Shown here in pieces: positions 37,488-46,205 of a DNA stretch of 64,000 bases. How positions within the stretch are numbered: position 1 is the first letter of the stretch; every line of letters begins with the position of its first letter. Made by a program: the position numbers and the translations under genes. Location: positions 310,001 through 374,000 of the forward strand of contig NZ_LT907842.1 of assembly GCF_900215245.1 (NCBI RefSeq), written 5' to 3'. The notes beneath the pieces were generated by a model that was not told the origin of the DNA, did not search any database, and saw nothing but the letters and a program-made list of their open reading frames with translations. This DNA comes from Pseudomonas fluorescens (GTDB lineage Bacteria; Pseudomonadota; Gammaproteobacteria; Pseudomonadales; Pseudomonadaceae).

Positions 37488-38192
37488 CTACCAGCCAAGG
37501 GTTTCCTTGAGGAAAGGGATGGTCAGCTTGCGCTGAGCCTGCAAAGAGGCCTGATCGAGCTGTTCCAGCAAATCGAACAATGCGCTCATGCTGCGGGTGC
37601 CGCGCGTGAGAATAAAGTGACCGACTTCATCGGTCAGGTGCAGGCCGCGACGGGATGCGCGTAACTGCAGGGCGCGCAATTTGTCTTCGTCAGACAATGG
37701 GCGCATCTGGAAGATCAGCGCCAGGGTCAGGCGCGACTTGAGGTCCGCCAGCTTCACCGGCAGCTCACGCGGCGACGTGGATGCGGCGATCAACAGGCGT
37801 CGCCCGCTGTCGCGCAGACGGTTAAACAGGTGAAACAGCGCTTCTTCCCAATCTGCCTTGCCGGCAATCGCCTGCAGATCGTCCAGACAGACCAGCTCGT
37901 ACTGCTCAAGGTGGTCGAAGATGCCGATGCCACGGTCCATCAACTCAGCCAATGGCAGGTAAACCGCCGGCTCGCCCATTTGCTCGAAGCGCAGGCACGC
38001 GGCCTGCAACAGGTGGGTACGCCCCACGCCATGCTTGCCCCACAGATAGATCAGGCTTTCAGTCCACCCGGCGTCGGCTTCGCAGAGCCGCTCGACATAG
38101 CCGAGTGCAGCGGCATTGGCGCCTGGGTAGTAATTGATAAAGGTGGCGTCGTCACGCAGACGCACACCCAAGGGCAGCTGAATCGGTTTCAT
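37488..38192 (-). CDS. hda: DnaA regulatory inactivator Hda
   Basis: A 234-residue AAA+ protein similar to the DnaA ATPase domain without the DNA-binding domain. It begins MKPIQLPLGVRLRDDATFINYYPG, which includes the short QLPLGV clamp-binding motif, and has the P-loop variant LWGKHGVGRTHLLQA, Walker B CLDDLQAIAG and sensor ASTSPRELPVKLADLKSRL. Hda bound to the beta clamp stimulates ATP hydrolysis by DnaA to prevent over-initiation. It follows the perM gene on the same strand. Confidence 0.94.
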   Translation of the reverse strand: MKPIQLPLGVRLRDDATFINYYPGANAAALGYVERLCEADAGWTESLIYLWGKHGVGRTHLLQAACLRFEQMGEPAVYLPLAELMDRGIGIFDHLEQYELVCLDDLQAIAGKADWEEALFHLFNRLRDSGRRLLIAASTSPRELPVKLADLKSRLTLALIFQMRPLSDEDKLRALQLRASRRGLHLTDEVGHFILTRGTRSMSALFDLLEQLDQASLQAQRKLTIPFLKETLGW

Positions 38193-38357
38193 GCTGACTG
38201 AACGGCTCCAAACGAACCGTTAGTGGCCTCTGTGTAAAGTTTGCAAAGTTTATACCCGTGACGCCGGGCGCACAATGCAGCAGACCACAAGCAAAATCAA
38301 AGGTTTGCGTTAACTCGGGTCAATTTGCGCAAATTGTTTGACACCACGGCTGCATAA

Positions 38358-38388
38358 ACAACAAACCCGGCATAGGCCGGGTTTGTGA
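38358..38388 (-). terminator. terminator after perM
   Basis: ACAAACCCGGC (38361-38371) pairs with GCCGGGTTTGT (38376-38386), followed on the minus strand by TGTTTATG. It separates perM from hda, so hda probably has its own promoter in the 38193-38357 gap. Confidence 0.75.
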
Positions 38389-38396
38389 CGAAGCGA

Positions 38397-39470
38397 TTAC
38401 AGGTCGGGGTCTTCAACCCCGGTGTACACATCCGAATCCTTGTACAGATCATGAACATGGCGCACCAGCACCATGATCACCGCTGCCACCGGCAGTGCCA
38501 GCAGGATGCCAGTAAAACCAAACAGCTCTCCGCCCGCCAGGATCGCAAAGATCACCGCAACCGGGTGCAGGCCAATCCGATCCCCGACCAGCAACGGCGT
38601 CAACACCATGCCTTCCAGGGCCTGGCCAACCATGAACACCGCAACAATGCCCAGCATCGGATAGAGGTCGCCGCCAAACTGGAACAGCCCGGCCACCAGC
38701 GCCGCGCCGATACCAATCACGAAACCCATGTACGGTACGATCGCCGCCAGACCGGCGATCAAGCCGATCAACAGGCCCAGTTCCAAGCCAATCGCCATCA
38801 GGCCGGCGGCGTAGATAATCCCCAGGGCCAGCATCACCAGCAACTGGCCTCGCACGAATGCGCCGAGCACCTCGTGGCACTCCTCCGCCAGCGACACAAC
38901 GCGCTCTTCACTGTTGCGTGGCAGCAGGCTGCGGATTTTGGCCATCATGATGTCCCAGTCACGCAGCAGGTAGAACGCTACCACCGGAATCAGCACCAGG
39001 TTGGTCAACCAGCCGATCAGCGCCAGGCTGGACGCCGTGGCCTGGCTCAGGACGACACCGACGATATCGGTGGTCTGCCCCATATGCTCACTGATCGCCG
39101 CCTTGACCTTGTCGAACTTCCAGAAACCATCCGCCAGCCCCAGCTTGGCCTGCGCCCACGGCATCGCCGTGTGCTGCAACCAGTCGAGCATCTGCGGCGC
39201 CAGTTCATACAAGCGAAACAGTTGCTTGGCCAACATCGGCACCAACACCAGTACCAGCGCGGTGATGATCAACGTGAACAACGCAAACACCGCCACGACG
39301 CCTAACGTACGCGACAGGCCGGCCTTCTCCAGGCGATCGACCACGGGATCGAACAAATAGGCCAGGAGCAACGCCACCAGAAACGGCGTCAGAATCGAAT
39401 GCAGCAAGAACACAAACACGCACAGCAGGACAATCCCGCCAAGCCACACCCAACGACGCGTATCCGCCAT
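38397..39470 (-). CDS. AI-2E/PerM-family inner membrane transporter
   Basis: A 357-residue protein with about eight membrane segments and the family's C-terminal blocks (IGIGAALVAGLFQFGGDLYPMLGIVAVFMVGQALEGMVLTPLLVG, then GLHPVAVIFAILAGGELFGFTGILLALPVAAVIMVL). The ATG at 39470 (MADTRRWVWLGG) is preferred over 39482 because GGAG lies just before it. Family members include a proposed autoinducer-2 exporter and Na+/H+ antiporters; the substrate here is not known. The order hda-perM-DUF2066-purM is conserved in Pseudomonas. Confidence 0.87.
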   Translation of the reverse strand: MADTRRWVWLGGIVLLCVFVFLLHSILTPFLVALLLAYLFDPVVDRLEKAGLSRTLGVVAVFALFTLIITALVLVLVPMLAKQLFRLYELAPQMLDWLQHTAMPWAQAKLGLADGFWKFDKVKAAISEHMGQTTDIVGVVLSQATASSLALIGWLTNLVLIPVVAFYLLRDWDIMMAKIRSLLPRNSEERVVSLAEECHEVLGAFVRGQLLVMLALGIIYAAGLMAIGLELGLLIGLIAGLAAIVPYMGFVIGIGAALVAGLFQFGGDLYPMLGIVAVFMVGQALEGMVLTPLLVGDRIGLHPVAVIFAILAGGELFGFTGILLALPVAAVIMVLVRHVHDLYKDSDVYTGVEDPDL

Positions 39471-39526
39471 AAACCACTCCATCTGTTATTTGCTGTCTTC
39501 CTTCTATATAGAAGAAGAAACAATAG

Positions 39527-40567
39527 TTACCAACGAAAACGCAACTGCGCCTGGGGCTCAGGCGCCGCGGCGGGTTGTGTACCCGCCTCCACCGACGGCA
39601 ACACCTGAGGCTCACCCGCAGGCACTTCCTGCAACTTGGCCAGGCTCAACTGAGTACGCAATTGCTCGGCACTGCCGTTCACGCGATACACAATGCGATT
39701 GCCATCAACCCGCAGCGGTTGACCACCAAAGGGTTCAAGCAGATGACCCAGGGCGGCATAGCGCTCCAGGTTCATGCCCTGCACTTCGAGCAATTGTTCG
39801 CTGCTCACACCGGGCTTGACGGCAAAGCGTGGCGCCAGCTTTTGGCTGACCGCGAGCAATACGGCATCGGCGACGGCTGCGGTGTCTGCGCCCTGAGCGG
39901 TGCCCTGCTCACTTTTGTCGCCCAGCCACAGACGCCATTTGGCTTGCCACTGGTTGCCTTCCTGGCGGGCATGCACAGCGAGCAAAGCGTCGGCACCATA
40001 GCGCTCGGAGGCTGCGCGCAGGGGCGTGGCGTCCGCACTTTCGAGATTGGGCGCAGTCGCAACCACCTGCTCATCCAGATCGCCCAGCGGCAGACGCAGC
40101 GGCAGGCCTCGGTGTTGCGCCGCCCGACGCAGCGCGCCGGCGACCGCTTGACCATCACCGACGAGGCTGCTGCCTTCGGTGGAATCATTCAGCCACCAGC
40201 CAAGGATTGACGGCCGATTGCTGCCCCAGATCGCCAGGCCCGCACCACGCAGGGCGCGGTCGGTGCTCACCGGGTCGAAGTCGACTTGCAGGCTCTCTGG
40301 TGGGCCGGCGTCATAGCCGTACTGGCTGATGATTTGTTGCGGATCCTTGCGAATTGCCGCCAGGCCCGGGCCGTCGGCGGCTTTGGCATCGCCGGTCAGG
40401 CGGATGACCAGGGTTTGCACGGCGCGCTGGGTGGCCGCATCGCGCTCTTGAGGCGATTGGCTGCTGACCGGTTCAAGCACTTGATAAAGGCCATTGAGGG
40501 TTTCGGCATGACTCGCCAGGCTGACCAACGACAAACAGCCTACAAAGAAGAATTTACACAGACGCAT
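39527..40567 (-). CDS. DUF2066-containing exported protein
   Basis: A 346-residue protein with a signal peptide (MRLCKFFFVGCLSLVSLASHA) cut before ETLNGLYQVLEPV. The pattern SQSPQERDAATQRAVQTLVIRLTGD is the start of DUF2066, a family of unknown function found beside purM in gammaproteobacteria. The C-terminus is rich in Pro, Ala and Gln (PSVEAGTQPAAAPEPQAQ). The ATG at 40567 is chosen because the earlier ATG (40657) would put the signal peptide inside the protein. It is divergent from purM. Confidence 0.85.
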   Translation of the reverse strand: MRLCKFFFVGCLSLVSLASHAETLNGLYQVLEPVSSQSPQERDAATQRAVQTLVIRLTGDAKAADGPGLAAIRKDPQQIISQYGYDAGPPESLQVDFDPVSTDRALRGAGLAIWGSNRPSILGWWLNDSTEGSSLVGDGQAVAGALRRAAQHRGLPLRLPLGDLDEQVVATAPNLESADATPLRAASERYGADALLAVHARQEGNQWQAKWRLWLGDKSEQGTAQGADTAAVADAVLLAVSQKLAPRFAVKPGVSSEQLLEVQGMNLERYAALGHLLEPFGGQPLRVDGNRIVYRVNGSAEQLRTQLSLAKLQEVPAGEPQVLPSVEAGTQPAAAPEPQAQLRFRW

Positions 40568-40910
40568 GGAAGATTCCCGAACGACAAATTTAGCGGCTGG
40601 AACAGACCGCGTGAACTCGGTTTGGCAAGGCTGTGACCACAGCGACCGGTAAAACATTCACAGGGTCTTGGCAGTTTTTGTACTGTCATAACGATAGCGG
40701 GTTAAAGGCTATACCTTAATACACGCCATAACAGGCCCGATTAGCATTTTTTTAACGCCATATGCCCCTGCCCGTCGGCCCGAGGATGGCCGCTGCCCCT
40801 CAAGCCTGATAAAATCGCGCGCCTTCGCAGACCGTCAACGGCAAGGCCTTTTACCCAAAGCCCCTGCCCGCTCGGTCGTTACCCCTGAATCCCCCCTAAA
40901 GGCCTGGATC
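40568..40910. other. divergent promoter region between DUF2066 gene and purM
   Basis: A 343-base gap with no gene. CCTGATAAAATCGCG near 40805-40819 contains TAAAAT, a possible -10 box for purM about 95 bases before its ATG; no strong -35 box was seen. The AT-rich stretch at 40670-40760 probably serves both directions. No purine riboswitch or PurR-type operator was recognised. Confidence 0.4.
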
Positions 40911-41969
40911 ATGAGCAAGCAACCCTCCCTGAGCTACAAGGACGCCGGTGTAGACATCGACGCCGGTGAAGCATTGGTCGAACGCATCAAGAGCGTCGCC
41001 AAGCGCACTGCGCGCCCCGAAGTCATGGGCGGCCTGGGCGGTTTTGGCGCCCTCTGCGAAATCCCGGCCGGCTACAAACAGCCTGTGCTGGTCTCCGGCA
41101 CCGACGGTGTGGGCACCAAGCTGCGCCTGGCACTGAACCTGAACAAGCACGACACCATCGGCATCGACCTGGTTGCCATGTGCGTCAACGACCTGGTGGT
41201 GTGTGGCGCAGAGCCGCTGTTCTTCCTCGACTACTACGCCACCGGCAAGCTGAACGTGGACACCGCTGCACAAGTGGTGACCGGTATCGGCGCCGGCTGC
41301 GAACTGTCGGGTTGCTCGCTGGTGGGCGGCGAAACCGCTGAAATGCCAGGCATGTACGAAGGCGAAGACTACGACCTGGCCGGCTTCTGCGTCGGTGTTG
41401 TCGAAAAAGCCGAGATCATCGACGGCTCCAAAGTCGCTGCCGGCGACGCCCTGCTTGCTCTGCCGTCCTCCGGCCCGCACTCCAACGGCTACTCGCTGAT
41501 CCGCAAGATCATCGAAGTGTCCGGCGCCGACATCGAGAACACCCAGCTCGACGGCAAGCCGCTGACCGACCTGCTGATGGCCCCGACCCGTATCTACGTG
41601 AAGCCGCTGCTCAAGCTGATCAAGGACACCGGCGCCGTCAAGGCCATGGCCCACATCACCGGTGGTGGTCTGCTGGACAACATCCCGCGTGTACTGCCAA
41701 AAGGCGCCCAGGCGATTGTCGACGTGGCCAGCTGGCAGCGTCCTGCGGTATTCGACTGGCTGCAAGCGCAAGGCAACGTCAACGAAACCGAAATGCACCG
41801 CGTGCTGAACTGCGGCGTGGGCATGGTTATCTGCGTGGCTCAAGAGCACGTTGAAATCGCGCTGAACGTACTGCGTGAAGCCGGCGAGCAGCCTTGGGTC
41901 ATCGGCCAGATCGCCACCGCTCCGGAAGGCGCGGCCCAGGTTGAACTGAAGAACCTTAAGGCGCACTGA
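40911..41969 (+). CDS. purM: phosphoribosylformylglycinamidine cyclo-ligase
   Basis: A 352-residue enzyme that closes the imidazole ring to form aminoimidazole ribonucleotide in purine synthesis. It begins [27 protein letters not shown], the classic PurM start, and includes [31 protein letters not shown] and [16 protein letters not shown]. It overlaps purN by one base (TGATG), so the two are co-translated. Length is normal. Confidence 0.97.
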   Translation: MSKQPSLSYKDAGVDIDAGEALVERIKSVAKRTARPEVMGGLGGFGALCEIPAGYKQPVLVSGTDGVGTKLRLALNLNKHDTIGIDLVAMCVNDLVVCGAEPLFFLDYYATGKLNVDTAAQVVTGIGAGCELSGCSLVGGETAEMPGMYEGEDYDLAGFCVGVVEKAEIIDGSKVAAGDALLALPSSGPHSNGYSLIRKIIEVSGADIENTQLDGKPLTDLLMAPTRIYVKPLLKLIKDTGAVKAMAHITGGGLLDNIPRVLPKGAQAIVDVASWQRPAVFDWLQAQGNVNETEMHRVLNCGVGMVICVAQEHVEIALNVLREAGEQPWVIGQIATAPEGAAQVELKNLKAH

Positions 41970-42619
41970 TGCCTGCAACCTGTGATGTCGTGGTGCTGCT
42001 TTCCGGCACCGGCAGTAACTTGCAGGCCTTGATCGACAGCACGCGCACCGGCGACAGCCCGGTGCGCATCGCTGCGGTTATTTCCAACCGCAGCGACGCG
42101 TACGGCCTGCAACGCGCGCGGGACGCAGGTATCGAAACCCGCTCCCTGGATCACAAGGCTTTCGAAGGCCGTGAGGCCTTCGACAGCGCCTTGATCGAAC
42201 TGATCGACGCCTTCAACCCCAAACTGGTGGTCCTCGCCGGCTTCATGCGCATCCTCAGCGCTGACTTCGTGCGGCATTACGAGGGGCGCCTGCTCAATAT
42301 CCACCCTTCCCTGCTACCCAAGTACAAAGGTATGCACACGCATCAGCGCGCGCTTGACGCTGGCGACAGCGAGCACGGCTGCAGCGTGCACTTTGTAACC
42401 GAGGAACTCGATGGCGGGCCTCTGGTCGTACAGGCAGTGGTTCCGGTAGAGTCTGCGGACTCAGCGCAGACGCTTGCGCAACGGGTTCATACCCAGGAAC
42501 ACAGGATTTACCCGCTGGCTGTTCGCTGGTTTGCCGAAGGACGATTGATTCTCGGCGAACAGGGTGCATTATTGGACGGTCAGTTACTCGCGGCCAGCGG
42601 CCACTTGATTCGAACCTAG
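41969..42619 (+). CDS. purN: phosphoribosylglycinamide formyltransferase
   Basis: A 216-residue folate-dependent enzyme that transfers the formyl group to glycinamide ribonucleotide. Seen: VVLLSGTGSNLQALID at the start, GFMRILSADFVRHYEGRLLNIHPSLLPKYKGMHTH with the catalytic Asn and His, and HFVTEELDGGPLVVQ with the catalytic Asp. Start TGATG overlap with purM. A DUF3108 gene follows nine bases later on the same strand. Confidence 0.97.
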   Translation: MPATCDVVVLLSGTGSNLQALIDSTRTGDSPVRIAAVISNRSDAYGLQRARDAGIETRSLDHKAFEGREAFDSALIELIDAFNPKLVVLAGFMRILSADFVRHYEGRLLNIHPSLLPKYKGMHTHQRALDAGDSEHGCSVHFVTEELDGGPLVVQAVVPVESADSAQTLAQRVHTQEHRIYPLAVRWFAEGRLILGEQGALLDGQLLAASGHLIRT

Positions 42620-42627
42620 GAGATTTT

Positions 42628-43341
42628 ATGCGTCGCGCCTTGCTCTTCGCTTTTGCGCTGTTCGCCTTGCCCGCCGTGCAAGCAGCAGACCTTCACCCGT
42701 TCTCTGCCAGCTACACCGCCGACTGGAAACAGTTGCCCATGAGCGGTTCGGCCGAACGCAGCCTGACCAAGAATGACAATGGCTCATGGACCTTGAATTT
42801 CAAGGCCTCGATGATGATTGCCAGCCTCACCGAAACCAGCGTGATCACCCTGGACAAGGACGCACTGCAACCGAAGAGCTACACCTTCGAGCGCGGCGGC
42901 CTGGGCAAGGCGAAGAAGATCAATCTGGACTTCGACCACGCCACCAACAAGGTCACCGGCTTCGAAAACAAAGACCCGGTCAACGTCACTCTCGAAAGCG
43001 GCATGCTCGACAAGTCGACCTACCAGCTTGCCCTGCAGCGTGACGTCGCCGCCGGCAAGAAAAGCATGAGCTACCGCGTAGTCGAGGGCACCGACGTCGA
43101 CACCTACGACTTCCGCGTGATCGGCCCGGAAAAGGTCCAGACCAAAGCCGGCGCTATCGATGCTATCAAGGTCGAGCGCGTGCGCGATCCATCGCAAAGC
43201 AAGCGCATCACCCAGATGTGGTTTGCCAAGGACTGGGGCGGCATCCTGGTTGCCTTGCGTCAGGTGGAAACCGACGGCAAGGAATACAACATCATGCTGT
43301 TGGACGGCACCGTTGACGGCAAGGCTGTCAAAGGCAGCTGA
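42628..43341 (+). CDS. DUF3108 exported protein
   Basis: A 237-residue protein with a signal peptide (MRRALLFAFALFALPAVQA), beginning after it ADLHPFSASYTADWKQLPMSGSAERSL. The body is beta-rich with many alternating hydrophobic residues, as in DUF3108 proteins that resemble LolA/LppX-type barrels. AGGAG precedes the ATG. It is the last gene of the purMN group and ends at a terminator. Function is not established. Confidence 0.85.
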   Translation: MRRALLFAFALFALPAVQAADLHPFSASYTADWKQLPMSGSAERSLTKNDNGSWTLNFKASMMIASLTETSVITLDKDALQPKSYTFERGGLGKAKKINLDFDHATNKVTGFENKDPVNVTLESGMLDKSTYQLALQRDVAAGKKSMSYRVVEGTDVDTYDFRVIGPEKVQTKAGAIDAIKVERVRDPSQSKRITQMWFAKDWGGILVALRQVETDGKEYNIMLLDGTVDGKAVKGS

Positions 43342-43360
43342 TAGGCTGATGAGCTGAAAA

Positions 43361-43391
43361 AAGGAGCCTCGCTGAATGCGGGGCTTTTTTT
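43361..43391 (+). terminator. rho-independent terminator after the DUF3108 gene
   Basis: AGCCTCGC (43365-43372) pairs with GCGGGGCT (43378-43385) through one T-G wobble, followed by eight T. Confidence 0.85.
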
Positions 43392-43424
43392 CGCCCGGGA
43401 TTTTTCAGTCAGGCGAATACCGCT

Positions 43425-43489
43425 ATCGCAGGCAAGCCAGCGCCCACATTGGAATGCATTTCAAGGGTAGGCGCTGGCTTGCCTGCGAT
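43425..43489. repeat. REPIN of the second REP family
   Basis: Perfect 20-base arms at 43425-43444 and 43470-43489 contain GGCAAGCCAGCGCC and its complement, with a 25-base spacer. The core GGCTTGCCTGCGAT matches the REP singlet at 17136-17159. It lies in the 377-base gap between the DUF3108 gene and the 62-residue gene; apart from this element and the terminator the gap shows no gene. Confidence 0.85.
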
Positions 43490-43718
43490 GCCGTCAGCAC
43501 GGCCGAGCCACGCCTGAAAGCCTCCCAAAACATGAAACTTTTGTCATAAAACTCAGCACCCTGCGACGCAATGCCGCGGTTTACGGGGCCTGCAGGAATG
43601 TTGCGGTTTATGCAAAGAATTGTTGCGCGCAAAATCGGTTTACTTAGCAAGCTAACAAAACATATAAAAGAGGCCTGCGACGACTTGCCGCAGATCAACC
43701 AGAGATTGGAGCAAGCAG

Positions 43719-43907
43719 ATGACTGTAAAAGTAACTGAACGCGACGATGCACACATGTCTCATGAAGCACTGGGCCATGGGATTCACATCTGGGATGTAC
43801 ATCAACAAGACCAACTGGTCGGCATGTTCCACAACGAGAACGAAGCCCACAATTATAAAAACGAGCTCGAAATTCTTGAGATGAAACGCCAGGCACAAAG
43901 CTCCTGA
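43719..43907 (+). CDS. small hypothetical protein (62 residues)
   Basis: The protein MTVKVTERDDAHMSHEALGH... is rich in His and acidic residues and contains the pattern GIHIWDVHQQDQLVGMFHNENEAHNYKNELEILE, a small alpha/beta fold with a C-terminal helix. GGAG lies 11 bases before the ATG, and a strong terminator follows, so a monocistronic gene is likely. I recognise no characterised family. The six His residues in 62 could bind metal, but this is only a suggestion. Confidence 0.75.
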   Translation: MTVKVTERDDAHMSHEALGHGIHIWDVHQQDQLVGMFHNENEAHNYKNELEILEMKRQAQSS

Positions 43908-43958
43908 GACTCTGATATCGCATAGACGCCCGGCCCCACGCAGCCGGGCCGTCTACAC

Positions 43959-43987
43959 AAAAAACCCGCCCAATGAGCGGGTTTTTT
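43959..43987 (+). terminator. rho-independent terminator after the 62-residue gene
   Basis: AAAACCCGC (43961-43969) pairs with GCGGGTTTT from 43977, followed by more T. A separate GC-rich stem (AGACG...CGTCT with CCGGC/GCCGG, about 43924-43954) lies just upstream, so the mRNA would end in two stacked hairpins. Confidence 0.85.
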
Positions 43988-44213
43988 GCATTTCATACGC
44001 CGCGTTTTTTCCGGCGCGCCTGTGCAATCGTACAAAACCGGGTACATCCTACAACGCACTACACGCCGCCCTTCCTCCCTGAAGCAGCCTGCTCCAGGCG
44101 CCTTCAGTGCCATGTCACAGCGTTCCCTGAGCGCATTCGTTGCCGGCTGGTCTCGCCTTCCGCCCCGCTTGAATAAACGCTTGTGCAAAAAGCGTAACAA
44201 CAAATAGACATTT

Positions 44214-44232
44214 GGTAATAATTCTCGATACC
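44214..44232. promoter_or_regulatory. Fur box upstream of the siderophore operon
   Basis: GGTAATAATTCTCGATACC matches 12 of 19 positions of the Fur consensus GATAATGATAATCATTATC. It lies 48 bases before the synthetase start in a 369-base gap, the place expected for iron repression of the operon. The rest of that gap holds the upstream gene's terminator and no further gene. Confidence 0.72.
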
Positions 44233-44279
44233 ATTCGCACGCCTTTCACCCAGGATCACGGATAAGGAATTCGACTTTG

Positions 44280-46205
44280 ATGCACGGACACAACAGCACG
44301 CCGGAAAAATCCCTGCTTGAGCGTTGGGCTGAAGCACTTGCCACGCCGCAATTCCTGGCCAATCGCATTACCCTTGATGCACTGATCAACACCCTGGCGC
44401 CCGCCACCGAGCGCAGTTTCCAACGCCTGATCCAGGCACTGTTTCGTGAAGGCCTGCTGGACTCCAACACGCGCACCTATGACGAACGCGGCCACTGCTG
44501 GCTGGCACTGCCTGACCAAACCCGCCTGCGCTTCGATCACCTGAAACCCGGCCGCATGGGCAGCTGGGACCTGCGCGGCCAGGTCACGCTGCTACGTAAC
44601 GACCAGACCGAGCAAAAGATTCAATTCCCGTCGCAATTACTGACGCTGCTTAACGACCGCCTCGAATCATCGGCCGACCTAAGCGTCTTGAGTCGTCTCA
44701 ACAGCGAAATCGATGACAGCTTTGTCAACGACACGCTATGCCTCGCTTTTCACCAGCAGTGGACACTCAAGCTGCACGCCGCGATGGACCCGGCCCATCA
44801 GCACAATCTGCTCAGCTACCTCAAGAGTGACGCAAGCGTGACCAACGCCACGTCGGTCCTTGAACAGTGGGGCACGCTCGGCCATCCGTGGCACCCCAAC
44901 TACAAGACCAAGCTGGGCTTGGCTACCGACCAGGTGATAGATTTCTCACCGGAGTTCGAAGCACGCTTCCCGGTATTCCTTTGCGCGCTGCACCGCCAAT
45001 ATGCGCACGTCGAAGTCTTGGCCGATACCGCAGATTACTGGCAGTGGTGGCAACAGCACTTCCCACAGGCCGCCCGACAATTGACCGCAGCACTCGCGGC
45101 ACAGGGGCTTGAGGCGGCTGACTATCTGCCGCTGCCTGCTCACCCTTGGCAGGCACGCCAGGAGCTACCGCAACTGTTCGCCAACGAAATCGGCGACAAG
45201 CTGCTGGTGCTGACCGATATCGTCGCGTTTACCGCCCACCCGACGATGTCGTTCAGAACCGTGCTGCCGGAAGGCCGCTGCGACGCGCCGATGGTCAAAC
45301 TCCCGGTCTCACTGCGCCTGACCAGCGTGCAACGAACGGTTTCACCACGCTCGGCGCGCATGGGCCCGCGAATCAGCCACTTGCTGCTGACGATCCTTGG
45401 GCGCGAACCTGCACTTCAGCGAATCCTCAGCATCGTCCCCGAACGGATCGGGGTGCATTTCAAACCCCAACCGGCCAATGATGAGCACGCTCGCCACCTG
45501 GCCGTTCTCTACCGCGACAACCCACAGAGCCTGCTCCAACCGGGCGAAATGGCCGTTCCGGTAGGCAGCCTGTTTGCCATCGACCAGCACGGCCAACCAC
45601 TGCTGAGGCAATGGGTACGCCTGAGTAAAGGCCAGGACAGCGCCGATGCCATGCTTGCGTTCTTTCGCGACTACGCCGCGATCGCCGTACCGGCACTGTT
45701 GGGCATGTACCTGCGCTATGGCGTTGCCTTCGAGGCGCACCAGCAGAACTCGTTCATGGTCATGGCCGCAGACGGCCAATTGAGCCGACTGTTGTTGCGC
45801 GACTTCGGTGATATTCGAATCGACCGCAAGACCTTGCACGCCCACGGTTTGGATATCGAACTGCACGACCCCAAGATGACGCTGTACGACGATGCGGGCT
45901 TTGTACGTGACAAGTTGCTGCACACGGTATTCATGTGCCACTTGGGCGAACTGGTATTGCTCAGTGCACGCCACTTCGATATTCCCCAGGCGTTGCTTTG
46001 GAATGAGCTGTCGGCCCACGTCAGCCAGTGTTTCGACGACGTGCGCAGCCAAGTCGAACCACAGCGTTGGGCAACCGAGCGCGCAGCCCTGCTGGAACAG
46101 GACTGGCCGGCCAAGTCGTTCATGCGCATGCGCCTGCTGGAAAGCCATGCGGATATCGTCGGGCGGCTGCCCAACCCGCTGAGTGCCGCCGCCAATGGCA
46201 GCTAA
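44280..46205 (+). CDS. IucA/IucC-family NIS siderophore synthetase
   Basis: A 641-residue ATP-dependent synthetase that condenses a carboxylic acid, usually citrate, with an amine or alcohol. Conserved blocks of the family are seen: GTLGHPWHPNYKTKLGL, LPLPAHPWQ, TAHPTMSFRTVLP, VKLPVSLRLTSVQRTVSPRSA, then in the FhuF-like C-terminal part YGVAFEAHQQNSFM and LLRDFGDIRID. It is the only biosynthetic gene of the operon; no hydroxylase, acetylase or decarboxylase is adjacent. That is the layout of single-enzyme systems such as LbtA of Legionella, which makes rhizoferrin. Product is inference only. ATG 44280 is preferred to TTG 44277. Confidence 0.92.
   Translation: MHGHNSTPEKSLLERWAEALATPQFLANRITLDALINTLAPATERSFQRLIQALFREGLLDSNTRTYDERGHCWLALPDQTRLRFDHLKPGRMGSWDLRGQVTLLRNDQTEQKIQFPSQLLTLLNDRLESSADLSVLSRLNSEIDDSFVNDTLCLAFHQQWTLKLHAAMDPAHQHNLLSYLKSDASVTNATSVLEQWGTLGHPWHPNYKTKLGLATDQVIDFSPEFEARFPVFLCALHRQYAHVEVLADTADYWQWWQQHFPQAARQLTAALAAQGLEAADYLPLPAHPWQARQELPQLFANEIGDKLLVLTDIVAFTAHPTMSFRTVLPEGRCDAPMVKLPVSLRLTSVQRTVSPRSARMGPRISHLLLTILGREPALQRILSIVPERIGVHFKPQPANDEHARHLAVLYRDNPQSLLQPGEMAVPVGSLFAIDQHGQPLLRQWVRLSKGQDSADAMLAFFRDYAAIAVPALLGMYLRYGVAFEAHQQNSFMVMAADGQLSRLLLRDFGDIRIDRKTLHAHGLDIELHDPKMTLYDDAGFVRDKLLHTVFMCHLGELVLLSARHFDIPQALLWNELSAHVSQCFDDVRSQVEPQRWATERAALLEQDWPAKSFMRMRLLESHADIVGRLPNPLSAAANGS

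Noticed and set aside
40896..41978. Long open frame (360 codons) antisense to purM
   Set aside because: It mirrors the codon bias of purM, has no ribosome site and has low-complexity Gly/Ala/Val/His content. The sense strand is an undoubted gene.
43423..43923. Minus-strand frame of 166 codons across a REPIN and the 62-residue gene
   Set aside because: It runs through the palindrome and the opposite-strand gene, and shows no family resemblance.
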